A DNA stretch of 64,000 nt. Origin: Branchiostoma belcheri (lineage: Eukaryota > Chordata > Leptocardii > Amphioxiformes > Branchiostomatidae). The translations under genes and the position numbers were made by a program. Below are positions 12,240-23,900 of this stretch, in pieces. The notes under the pieces are model-generated. The model was given only the letters and a program-made list of their open reading frames with translations. It ran no database searches and had not been told where the DNA came from. Position 1 is the first letter of the stretch, and every line of letters begins with the position of its first letter. The DNA lies in assembly GCF_001625305.1 (NCBI RefSeq), contig NW_017802713.1, forward strand, positions 4,081,268 to 4,145,267, in the 5' to 3' direction.

Positions 12240-12860
12240 ATGCCTGTACTGTCTGGGATGGTGCCATTTCGGTACAATTTGATAAGAATGCAGAACCGAG
12301 TAGGAAAATTGATCTTGAAAGCCCCGTACAGAACACCATCACGGGAAGTCCTCTCTCGTCTGAGATGGAAGTCCGTGAGAACTCTACATCGTCAACATAA
12401 AGCCATGCTAGTGTATAGGGCCTTGGACAATTCTTTACCACCACATATGCGAGGGGTGTTCATCCTGTATAGAGATGAAACCTCCAGATCCACCAGACAG
12501 AGCACACTGGACAACCTCATCATACCGAGGCCCCAACTGGAAGTGTACAGGCGGTCACTGAGGTACTCGGGGGCGACTGTGTGGAACTCCTTGCCACCAC
12601 ATGTACGAGCAGCCAAGTCATTGGGAACATTTAGAAGTATTGGACTGATAACGGACTGATGATTTACTATTTATTTTTGTATTATATTTTGATTTGCATT
12701 TTGTTTTGATTTTGTATTACATTTTGGTTTGATTTGTAATCCGTGACCCCGCCCTCACCCTCGACCTTGTTGAAAAGCGGTCATATATGTATGTGCCGAA
12801 CAAGCTTTCGAGTTTAAATAAATAAATTTAAAAGCTTACTACTACTACTACTACTACTCC
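12240..12860 (+). mobile_element. 5'-truncated LINE (CR1/Jockey-type) reverse transcriptase tail
   Basis: An open frame at 12240-12659 carries the C-terminal tail typical of non-LTR reverse transcriptases. It includes FRYNLIRMQNRVGKLILKAP, then WNSLPPHVRAAKS and FRS near the end. A short 3'UTR with AAATAAATAAA follows and ends in a (CTA/ACT)n tract near 12840-12860. The catalytic core is absent, so this is a dead 5'-truncated insertion. Confidence 0.75.
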
Positions 12861-12944
12861 CATATATGAATACCCAGTGTAGTAACTGCCCATTATGGTA
12901 CGGAAAGCTCTTTTCTACAATTCTTCTCGTAAATCAAAATGTAC

Positions 12945-13170
12945 AACACTGCTGACCTCTGACCTCCTGACCCTGGCTTAACGACATTGATTTATGGTTA
13001 ATGATTTCGTTTTGACGCTTGGTTGTTTTGTAACTATATGTATTGTTTAATTTGTTGGTTTTATTGTTTTCATGTATAACCTGTTGTCACAGGGCATTCC
13101 TGAAAAGCAGTGGTTTTAAGTAGCACTGAGGTCTCTACCTTGTTTAAATAAAACAGAAATAAATAAATAT
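12945..13170 (+). mobile_element. LINE 3'UTR remnant
   Basis: The stretch from about 12950 has the layout CTGACC..., a long T-rich block, TGTCACAGGGCATTCCTGAA, then GTTTAAATAAAACAGAAATA. This resembles the 3' end of the LINE just upstream. No coding frame is left. Confidence 0.4.
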
Positions 13171-13512
13171 ATATGTCGGGCATACGATGTTACACATAGT
13201 TTCTTTTATATAACTACATGTATGTAATTGTATTTCTAATGTATTGCAATGTTTTATGTACCCCAATCTCTCCTGGAAGAGTAGCTGTCACCCTCGGGTG
13301 GGCAGCCAAAGGAGATATTTCCTCAATAAACCTCAATGTTGGTTGTTATATCATGTTTTGTCGCCACAATTTTTCTTGAACAATTTTTCCTTAACAAGGT
13401 TTATGATCTCAAAAGACCTGAAAACAGTTCTGATCCAGCTCTGTATGGGGCAGACTAATTATAGGATTGAGAAGTGTTGGTGTTATGCAATGTTTACATC
13501 TGCATTATGTAA

Positions 13513-13925
13513 TAATGGCGTCGTGTGGTGTAGTGGTACATCACTGGACTATGAAACGGGGAGACCCGGGTTCGATTCCGGGTCGTACCCGAACAAGTCC
13601 GAACATACGCCCCGACGGGATTGTACCCTTGGGAAAGGTACTTTACACGACTTTCCTCACTTCACTCAGGTGTAATTGAGTACCTAGCTTCGGCTAGCTA
13701 GGGAAGTCCCTCGGATAGGACGTTAAATGGAGGTCCCGTGTTTGGGAGAGCCACACCCCACGCACGGTAAAGAACCCACCACACTTATCGAAAAGAGTAG
13801 GGGACCTTCCCGGTGTGAGTGGTTCAAACCTTACAGTCTGGTCTCGGGGTTGACATCTTTGAAGAGGTGATAGTCACCTGTTATGTCAATCCTTCCACAA
13901 ATGTGGTAAATCGTCATAAAAAAAA
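13513..13925 (+). repeat. tRNA-derived SINE (full-length)
   Basis: The head has an A box TGGTGTAGTGG and a B box GGTTCGATTCC at tRNA-like spacing (about 13520-13590). A ~330-bp body follows and ends in AATCGTCATAAAAAAAATAA. The tail motif GTGAGTGGTTCAAACCTTAC recurs, often inverted, at about 20785 and 25875, so this is a dispersed family. It is not a functional tRNA, because the anticodon arm is poor and a long body follows. Confidence 0.75.
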
Positions 13926-15387
13926 TAACGTCAGAAAAGTACATTTTCTGGACATTTCTTAACAAATAAGTTGAATCAACCCTACTCCATTGCAAATAAG
14001 TGTCATTCAGGAAGTGAAGGTGATAAAAATTGAGTGCGGCTAAAAGTTTGAAATGCTACAGTCAGCCATGTTTGTTTATAATAAATTATATTCTGCTAGT
14101 TTGTGTTGGTAGCACAAAGAGGCGTGTCGTGTGGACTGTTTTAGTACCAACCATTAATGTCAGAAATGTGAGATGATTGCACTAATGTGTTTAAGAAAGT
14201 AGAAATCAATAATAATCACAAGAATTTTTGAAAGGTATCCAATGCGATTTCAGGGCAGCTAAACTGGAAATATTCTGAATAAGGCAATCTTTTATGATAT
14301 TGCCACATGCTTCACATTAGCGCATTTAAATTAGCATTTCATACTTTGAGCATTTAAAATTGCAGAAACAAGCCACAAGATTAGTCATCTATTTTCTGGG
14401 CGGTACCCTGAAAATCAGCCCAGGCCGCTACCAGTAACCATTTTCCGTCAGAATTTTGTGAATTTTCGCTCCATGAGGGTCAATATACTTATAGTGTGGT
14501 TTCAGAATATTGGCTTAAATTTGGCTTAAATCAGGTTTCCAGGGCTTAAAACCTGTACATGCCTTTAAAATATTTCACTTCTGGGTGCAAAATGTTTGGT
14601 TCCAGGTCTAAAAATGGCAACGACATTGCTGGTGTAAGTTTCTTGGGTTTTACTTCATGTTTTGGAAGCGGTACGGTGGAAGACAAAGGGCCCCACCTTT
14701 TCTGTAATACTGCATGTACGTTTGTTCTGTGGTTTTAGGTGGAGTGTCTAAGTGTAAGCTTTCTTTTCATTTTGGAAACGTGGAGAAACGCAAATAGGGT
14801 GGCACTTATTTCCGTATTTATAGCACTTGGGTCACACATTTGTACTACACAGGGAGGCTTGTCCACTGGCAGAGGTGTTTGTTCAACTCCCGTACTATTA
14901 GTACCTCCCAAATGCTAAGCGGGGAAACAGTATGTACCATCTTTAAAGACTTTGGTAATGGTACCCTTACCCACAGCGCATGTGGTAGTGATTCAAACAG
15001 CCGTACTCAAATCTCCAAATTTGGCCAAAATACAATGATCGTCAATCATTATAAGAAAGAGTCTATATGGGAATGTAATTCATGACTCAACACTTACCGT
15101 TATTTTAAGTGAAGCCTTGAAAACTGATAGTAGTAATACTGAGCTGGATCCAGCTGGAATGGACACTATTCCTGGCATAATTTCAGGGCATGCAGGAGAA
15201 ATCTGCTCTGGGTGAATTTGAGGTGTGGTGCTCTCAACTCACTGCTAGACTAATAAGTAGACTTTAAAAGAACTCCTTGTAGCGTGATGAAACAATACGC
15301 ACTTATTGAAATTTTCTTTCATTTCTTTTCATCTTGACGACATATGAGTTGTATGCTTGGATGTCATTTTTTTTCTTTTCACCGAAA

Positions 15388-15614
15388 GCCCACACCAATT
15401 TATTTTCTTGCTTTTTGGGCAGTTCTTAACAAAAATGATCAAGAGAACAAGACGGAGACAGAGAGATGCTAGGAAAACTTGAGTCTGAGACTCTGACTAC
15501 GGTCTTAAAAATGTGTATACTTATGATGGAGGTGAAGACTTTTCCTATGAATCTGTTATGTTTATATTCCTCTTCAGTTGAATCCAAGAAGCAAGGAATT
15601 AAACTGGTGTGGCC
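15388..15614. mobile_element. Degenerate GGCC-family MITE
   Basis: GCCCACACCAATTTATTTTC at the left is mirrored by GGAATTAAACTGGTGTGGCC at the right, the ends seen in the copy at 24884-25255. The interior is diverged. Confidence 0.5.
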
Positions 15615-15914
15615 TAATCAAATTTTGTTATGTTCCCTGATCCAGCCGCTATATGGGGGTGGGATGTGACAGCCAATAGGAATTAGTGTTTTGAAATCAT
15701 ACATGTACATGGCCGTACATGTATTAGCCTGCTGCCAACCACTGCACACTGTGACAAGTGATTTTAGCTTAGCGAAAAGCAAACCCTTACTATGGATGAT
15801 CTGAAGTCAGCAAAGACTATTTACTGAAGACAACTAACAATGCTGCCAAAAAAGTAACATATTGCTATCACTGGGAAAGTACCAAATACGTCTTTTTTGT
15901 TAAAATAGTGGCCC

Positions 15915-16215
15915 TCTGCCGCCGCGCCGCATGCCTTCGAAGCTTGCGCCGAAGGGTGGTTATACCGGCCGTGCAAATATAAATACAGAAACTGGTGTGT
16001 TACACCTAAGGGTGGTTATACCGGCTATACACAATGTACACACACAGAGGTTGGTGTGTTACGCCGAAGGGCGTTTATACGGCTATTGACTTGACTCACT
16101 TAACCGTATGCCGAGTCCTGGTGTCCCTGGCCTCGAGTCAAAATGACAGCCAACTGTCTCTAGCTATACCGGCTATACAGATACAGAAGCCGATGTCTAT
16201 TCTAATAAATATTCA
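15915..16215. repeat. Mirage-like repeat cluster (TTATACCGGCTATAC)
   Basis: Several degenerate units of the form CTGGTGTGTTACGCCGAAGG followed by GCGGTTATACCGGCTATACAG occur here. Related units are at 17450-17475 (inverted), 21628-21672 and 54367-54440. They resemble the GC-rich minisatellite-bearing repeats reported from amphioxus genomes; that family link is from memory. Confidence 0.5.
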
Positions 16216-16259
16216 GTGTTGAATTGACTGACATTAGCCAAACTTGCTGCTTTATTTAT

Positions 16260-17143
16260 TACCTTCGCCAAGAAGGTTATGTTTTCGTTGGCGTTCGTGT
16301 GTCTGTGTGTGTGTGTGTGTGTGTGAGCACGATAACTCAAGAAGGCTAAGATGGATTGTCTTGATACTTGGTAGGTGGGTAGGTCTTCATGAGACGTGGA
16401 ACTGATTAGATTTTGGGCCCCCTAACGGCTTGTTATGGTACTGCAGCTGAACTTCCGGTTTTGATATCTCGTGATCTAGACATACTAGGGTGACGAAATT
16501 TGGATGGTAGGTAGCTCTTGTGCTGGGAAACAAGTGACGTGAGTTTGGATCCCCTAGCGGCTTGCTCTGGAATTGCAGGGGCATTAGTTGAAAAATGTTT
16601 AAAGGCGGATAACTCAAGAACCGATTGATGGATCGTCGTGATTTTTGGCATGTAGGTAGCTGAAGTGATGCTTGACTAATGTTATTACAATTATGCAAAT
16701 ATTAATGTAATTTGCATAATTAATGAGGAAATTCTATTTATCAGCTGCATTCCATGATAGGACTATTCAAGCTTGTGGTATATGTAATGCAGAACGGCAG
16801 AAATACAGGCAGATATCGATTATGCAAATGAAGACTTAATTTGCATAATTAACGAGAAAATGTTATAATTACATAGTGGTAATGTCTGGAATTTCATACT
16901 TGGGATATTTGAAAGTTATGTGAAGGTGAACATTATTAAACATAATTTATTCAAATAAGGACCTCATTTGCATGATTTATGAGGACATGCTATAATGGCA
17001 TGCATTGATAAGATAAGACTGTCTTCTGGTGTAGAATATGATCAACAGATATAATTGATGCAATATAGGATCCTATTCGCACAATCAGGGGGATTTATCT
17101 ATAATGTCTTAGTCATAAAGGCTAACATCATTTGGCGAAGGTA
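16260..17143. mobile_element. TIR element with TACCTTCGCCAA ends and internal repeats
   Basis: The termini TACCTTCGCCAA (16260) and TTGGCGAAGGTA (17143) are inverted. If the outer TA is read as the target duplication, the end is CCTTCGCCAA, as in Tc1/mariner-like MITEs. The interior has a (GT)n tract and at least three diverged units of GATAACTCAAGAA-type sequence, then three units built on TTTGCATAATTAATGAGGA. There is no coding frame. Confidence 0.6.
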
Positions 17144-17969
17144 TGAGATCGTGGAACTCTAGTTTCAAATGCAACAGTACATTACACTGACTTACAGGCA
17201 GCTGGGCTGATATTCGTAAGTCAACAATTATACATGTGGACACTTGCTAACACAGACACTGCCAACGTTTAACAACAATTTCACAATGGGCGAGTAGTGG
17301 TGCGAGTTAGACAGGCTAGTAAAAGTATCGAAGCTTATTATACTAACGGGTTCCTTTGTTATCTGTCAATGGTGCTGAAGGTACCTTCCACACCAGTCTC
17401 CACAGTGCAGAAGCTCTGCCCGTGTCAGTACTTGACGTCCGCCTGTATCTGTATAGCCGGTATAACTGCGGTAAAAAATAGTGTTATATGTATTCTCAAC
17501 TGCCCTTGAAAAGGTCTTTCATGTTCAGATTGATAAAGTTGATCACTCAAAAAAGTATGACAGGGTGTCTTCCATTGAGCTGTTGGTATCATTGACTGAC
17601 ATTCAGTTCAGGCATTACTCCACATCAGTGCCGTCTTACAAAAATGTCAACTATAACATTTGAGGCCGGGAACTTTTCCGGCAAATAACACGAACAGCCG
17701 TCCGACGTGTTACACAGCACGTACGCCTAGCACAGTGCACAGTTATAAAACTTTACAAACCGGTACCGCATCAAAATGCATTTCAGTGGTACAAGGATTT
17801 TGTTTGACTAATCGGCAAATGTTGAATGTATGATAAAATATTATAAATAATGCAATTGTTTTTGACCATTTTTGTCTATCTGGGTTAGTTGTAGACACTA
17901 CTTTGCTTTTATCAGACAACTTTGCGTTTGATGCGGTGCAGGGGTTACCGCAGGTGAGGGCTATTCAAG

Positions 17970-20900
17970 ATGGCGGCCAGAAGGTAGGTTTGGTTTTGTT
18001 TATGTCCAGTTTTTCCGTAAATTCGTCCATGTTTCTTCCACTGAAGCAACAGGATTAAGCAGGTATGAAGTGCAAGGCAAGGGCGATATTTATAAATCGA
18101 TTTGGGCAGTCTACAGCCCTGTTATCGCTAGAAAACTTGATATAAAGGGCTTCAGTTGGAAGGGGAGGCTAGGGGTCCTAGCGGGAGTCCTTCAGCTGCA
18201 AAGATATACATGTATATTAGGGCTGCGTACCTAAACGTAACATCAGGTACAGGTACAGGTACTGGTACAGAGGTTTAGGTACAGGTCCGGACCTGTACCT
18301 GTACCTGAACAATTTGACAAATTAACACGTGTTCTTCACTTTTTCAATCATGACACAGAAACAATAATAAATTGTTGGAGGGAAGGGAAAATGACTGACC
18401 TCTGACCTGATTTGAGTTTGTTGACCAATCACAACCCTGGATCAGCCACACTCTCGCGATGTCTCGTGAGACTGAGGATCTCAAATCAATCGACGGTGTT
18501 TACGTCTTTTCCAGTGCTAATTTTTCGTCTTTGTGGTAGGATTTACCTATCTTTAGTCATATACATGGTGTAAACTAGCTATTTCGGTATATACTCGTTA
18601 CTTCATGATCCGGTATTTTGGACCTGTACCGAAATGATTTTTACGGTATTGGACCGGTACAGTGTACCGGTCCGCAGCCCTAATGTATATAACTGGTTAG
18701 GTTACAAAAGACTAAGCCATGTAAAAATAAACAAGAAGGTGGTACGGAATTAGTACGGAATGCACCAGTTAGGCTCCTTTCCTAAAATCTCACCGACTTT
18801 CATTTTGCAGCATTTTCAGTAATCTCCAAGCAGATCCCTTTCGGTGGCGAAAAGACAACTCAAATTGGCCAGGCAGTATCCATTACGTATATAGCCAGAG
18901 TAGGTCGCCGGCCACCGAAAAAAAAGCTGACGATCATTCCCCCACAACCTCTGCTTGGAAAATACATTTTCAGTAGCTTTAGCGTACGATGTGCGCCGTT
19001 AGGGTAGTGTTAATTTGTATAGAAGTATATACTGTGTGTGAGTGTATTATACAAGATTTGTATTATCTGTTGTTGTGACTACCATAAGTAAATGGCCAAG
19101 AGGATGAAAAACAACAAGTTGCAGTTGCTTCAGCTGTCTGCTGAACACTAGTAGTGTTATCATAATATTTATTTTGTTCCTAAATATAGATGTATACAAT
19201 TATCACAGATGATGAGACAAAGGATAGCTAGCTTGTGTTGTAGCAAGCTGATTATCTACCATTTTTTACTGTAAATTCAGGGATTTAATATCGCAGTAGC
19301 ACTAGGAGTGAACAGGAGATTTTTGTCTACTACGTGAAACATTGCCGCAGCAAAAAACAACAACACATGATCGCAACTTGTCATGATTCTCAGTAAAGAG
19401 GAACTGTGAAAATCAACCACCCGTAATATTTCAAGGTTTACAGTATTTAAGAAAAATAACTTAGTTAAATTATTTTGTATTCCTTCTGTATTTCAGACTG
19501 TTCTCCCTCTGTCACCAGGCTGGTACACAAAGCAGATTTGTACTTGTCAGACATGTGAGCAGCGCCACCTTGCCATCCATTCAGGAAGTGCGGTCAAAGC
19601 TTAAGGACCTTGTCGGAGCTCAGAAGTTTTGGAGGTGAGGAATTGAGGACTGTAGATTTCAAGAAACATTTGTATGAGTTCAATAAGTTGTCAATCATAA
19701 ATTACTATATTATACATACAAGTAATTTTTGTATGTAAAATGCATGATAATATTATATTATGATGCAGTGTTGTCCTGCCCTGAGGTGTTTATGGTGACC
19801 TATAACAGCTGACCAGTGACCTATAACCACTGAATAAACCACCGAGTGAGCGAAGCGGATGTCACCATAAATGCCGAGGGAAAAGCAGGTCATTAACCAC
19901 ACTATAATTATATAGCCAAAAACTGATACTAACATTGTTAAAAGTTTGAAATGTCATTATTCCTATGTGCATTGTTATATTTAATCGTTAATGCATTACT
20001 AAATCTTCTCCATTCTTATATAACCTTACATATACTATAGCTAGTTGATGTTGACCAATGAGATGGTTCCATTTTGCCATAGCCTCTGGTCGTTATTACT
20101 TCATATTTGACCACTTTTTGCATTTGTTTCCCCATTGGATACATTTTTTTGTAATGTTACCATAGGCTTTCATAGAATAATTTTATCACAATTCCATATA
20201 GGATACTAGTAACTCAAAAGTGCTTCACTCAAATGTGCTTTCATGGCTTATTTCTAGGTTATAGGAACCGACTGTGCCTTTTTGACATCATATACACCTC
20301 ACTGCTGGTCATTAACCCAATATTAACCCCTGCTTAAGATGTTCTGGCTATATCTCCAATGCAAATGTGACAATATGCTTTTTTGGGATATTGAAACTAT
20401 AAGTAAATAATTATATCGACTTTTCAGTGTTGAAGCGGAGGATCGGTCAAAGCTGGCCTCCCAGCTGCCGGTCAGTCAGGACGAGCTGACCCCCCGCCGG
20501 TCAGCAGACTCCCGGCAGCAGGCGGTCATCCCGCTGTCCACCAACGAGCGTCTCCGTGAGAAGTACATCAACTTCTTCAAGGGCATCAGGTGATCATGAG
20601 GAATGAGGATTCAATGATTTATTTTTGGCAATGCCTTAGGGGCGGAGCCTTTGGAATAGTATTAGATTCAGTTCGAAAGTACCAGTACTCCAAATAGTAC
20701 AGGAATAAGATACATGTTATTGTAAGTCGAGAAGTTTTTTTGTTTCGCATATCTGGTAAACCGCCTTTGGGCGTAAGACTGGATTGTAAGGTTTGAACCA
20801 CTCACTTCTGTGTTGAAGTTGTTTTTTTCTCCCTACATGTTTTAGGTTTGGCCGTATCCTTGAAGATCTGGACACCTTTGCTGTGTGGGTCAGTTATCAA

Positions 20901-23900
20901 CACAACAAGGACCCGAACAAGGCGGAGGGGCAGAAATCAGCCCTGTCTATTGTCACTGCACTGGTCGACAGGATAGGTCAGATTTTTTTTGTTTGCTTGT
21001 TTCTTTTCTCATTGCATTTAGTGTATAAACCTTGCCTTTTTTATTATTTAAAGACAATTGAGCTATCTTATGATAACAGTTATTACTGTTTTTCTTCAAC
21101 TATACATGTACATGTACATTTGTAGTTACAAAAGGAATGTTTAGTAGTTCTGGGACAGAAGTATTGTTTTGGTAGCACTGGTTTAAGGGGAGTTTGTATG
21201 TATCTTGTCTTAAGTAGGGAGGATTGGAAGTGAGTTGGCAAAGGCTGGGTTTGTAGTTGATAATGATGCAGTCATCATAGACACTGAGATCAGCCTTTAT
21301 GGCTGGCTTAAAGAGGGCAAGTTACATGCTCATATGTAATATATAAAATACATATTATCATTTATTATCATATAGCCAGATAGCGTTGACCAATCAGAGG
21401 TCCCCATTTGCTATTGGTCCTGACGAAATTTCAAAGCATAACTACGCCACTGTTTCAATATAACTGTCACAGTGGTAATGGTATATTTACACACTGCATT
21501 TTGTAAATACATATAAAATGGCGACACACACTTTCTGTATGATAAATGTTTTATTTCCGGAATAATAGTTCTCTGAATCAAAAAGCACTTCCCAGCAGTC
21601 TGAAATTGTCTCTGACTTGTACTAGCTGGTGTGTTATGCCGAAGGGTGGTTATAGTATACTGGCTATACCAATCCAGATTTAGATATCTTGTTTTAAGGG
21701 GAGTCTTACATTTGATGATTCTGTAGGAATGCATGAGCAGTTTATCTACCCAGACTGTGACATCAGGATGACAGGGAACGTCACCTGGACAGGGAAAACC
21801 TCCATGGAGGTCACCATGCAGCTGGAACAGGTGGGAAATATCTCTGGTGTCCATCATGTTTTTGGCAACACCACAGAGGCAAGACCAACAGTACATGTAT
21901 ATTACATTCCCGTAGCCAGGATTTTGAATGCGAGGGTTCTTCCCACTGCTTGAGGGGACCAGTGAGCGCCGTAGGAAATTTTGAAAAATGAACCTTCTGA
22001 AATGGCATTTCCTGAGTTTTTTTAGAGCATTTCAGAGAAAAAAAAATCAGAGATAATGATGACAAAATAGGCAGTTTTATACGATTCCAGGCCTAATGAT
22101 GATACGAATCAGTCCATCTAAAGAGAAATCTTGGACCTTTAGATAAAAAGTGGACCAAAAAGTGGACCTTTGAGCCTTGTGGGGGGTTCTTCCGAACCCC
22201 CTGAACCCCCCTTGGCTACGGGCATATATTAATATGTGTCTGCTTCAAGAATGTTAGCTTAGCTAGTATCGCACAGGAATGTAATGTGTGTGTGTGTGTG
22301 TGTTTTGCTTGTAATTTATACCTGTGTGTGTGTGTTTCTACATTTTGTATGTGTCTGTGTACAACGTGTGACAGTGAGCAATTCTCTGCCCTATACATTG
22401 TATATCTCTGACAGCAAAACATCTTTTCCCCATGATGATAATTTCAGCTCCGTATGGAGAAGTGGCACAAAATGCTGGATGCCTGTTTTGTGATGGTGGC
22501 CAGGGATCCCATCAACAAAGGGTGAGATTTCTATTTTGCATTGTTGCATCTAATTTTTAGTAACTTGCATTAAATGTCGCATATAATTTTTGATTACTTC
22601 TGGATATTAGTTTTAGATGGCTGAGTTCTGGGTTTATGGCTAAGCTTATAGCTTTGATTGCATGGTGGGTGGGAGGTGATTTTAAAAGTGGATACATGTA
22701 GCTATAATTGATAGGAAGGCCATACACACATGTATCTGAAAGTGGCTCAACAGATGACAGGTGGGAATAAGTGGGCAATATTGGTAGGAAGTCAGAAAAT
22801 GGTTTAATACTCAAATAAATTACATCCTACAATGTATTCTCTATTAATTAATTGAAAAAATGTGAAGTCTATCAACTGAGAGACTATCAGACGTTCAGGC
22901 TGACCATGATGTTCTCCTGCAGTTCCGCCTTCGTCCACCGGGTGGTGCCTGAAACTGAGGAGGACAAGGCACTGTTCCAACTAGGAGAAAGTAAGGAAAA
23001 TGTTACTGTACTGTAGATCTTAGAATACAGTAAATCTTACAAACAAGAAGACACGAGCACGAACGTATTGACATGTTATCATCTTTAACTAACATCCTGC
23101 TATTTGACATAAACAACGTCACCGACAACACCTTATGTTTAACCATTCTCAGGGGTCACGAGCCCCTCATTGTCATTTGTCAACAACTGTAAAATATTTA
23201 ATGTGGTGTTAAACTTTATTTTGCAGACAGGACGTTTTGTTTGATTTAGTTAATTAAGATTTTGATTTGTACACCAGCTTATTATGTACCTATTATTATT
23301 ATTATTATAAATTTTTAATTATTACTTTGTTTTATTGTTTCCCTTTATGTGTGAGGAGAGGGCTGACATAAGTTTCATAACTTTTTGCCCAATCCTCGAA
23401 AAATAAATGTGAATAAGATAAAATAAACATTCAAGTTAGAAGACAGCATTTTTTGTTTGTTTGCAGTTTTCATAATGACCTCTTCAACACAAAGTCACAA
23501 TAATTATTATACAATACAGTAGATACAATAAATTTTTGTTTATAAGCTGCCCTGAAATTACATTTTATGTTCAACTTACCTGTTACATGTACTTCAATGA
23601 AGTTTCAGTAAGTTGAACAATCTGATATAATATGATTTTGTTCCGTCACAGGTCATAAGAAGATGAGAAAGGAGCAGACTTTGCAGTCACTCTTCAGGCA
23701 ACCCCCAACTGCTGAGGAGCGGCAGTCCATCCACGACATATTCCTCAGTACACTCAATCCCAAGTAAGTTAGACCTTCCGCCGCTGGCTTGCACCTACAG
23801 TGTGGGTAGCTGAGCACGTCAGCAGAACGCACTGCACCTGCGCGAAACCCGTAATGTATTGTACATAACACTTGGCAGAACGTCTCATATAAGGTCGTAC

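Larger units (their letters stand above)
11131..17969. other. Intergenic region, repeat-rich
   Basis: This is the shared upstream region of the NHL gene (-) and acot9 (+). It contains LINE tails, a SINE, TIR elements and mirage-like TACCGGCTATAC repeats, listed separately. I found no convincing cellular exon. The non-coding 5' exon of the NHL gene should lie here but cannot be placed. Confidence 0.5.

Noticed and set aside
13467-13679. Open frames across 13.2-13.7 kb on the plus strand
   Set aside because: They run through the tRNA-derived SINE head and body, and no protein-like pattern is seen outside it.
22216-22493. Frames rich in Cys/Val or Thr/His near 22.3 kb
   Set aside because: They translate (GT)n tracts in acot9 intron 5.
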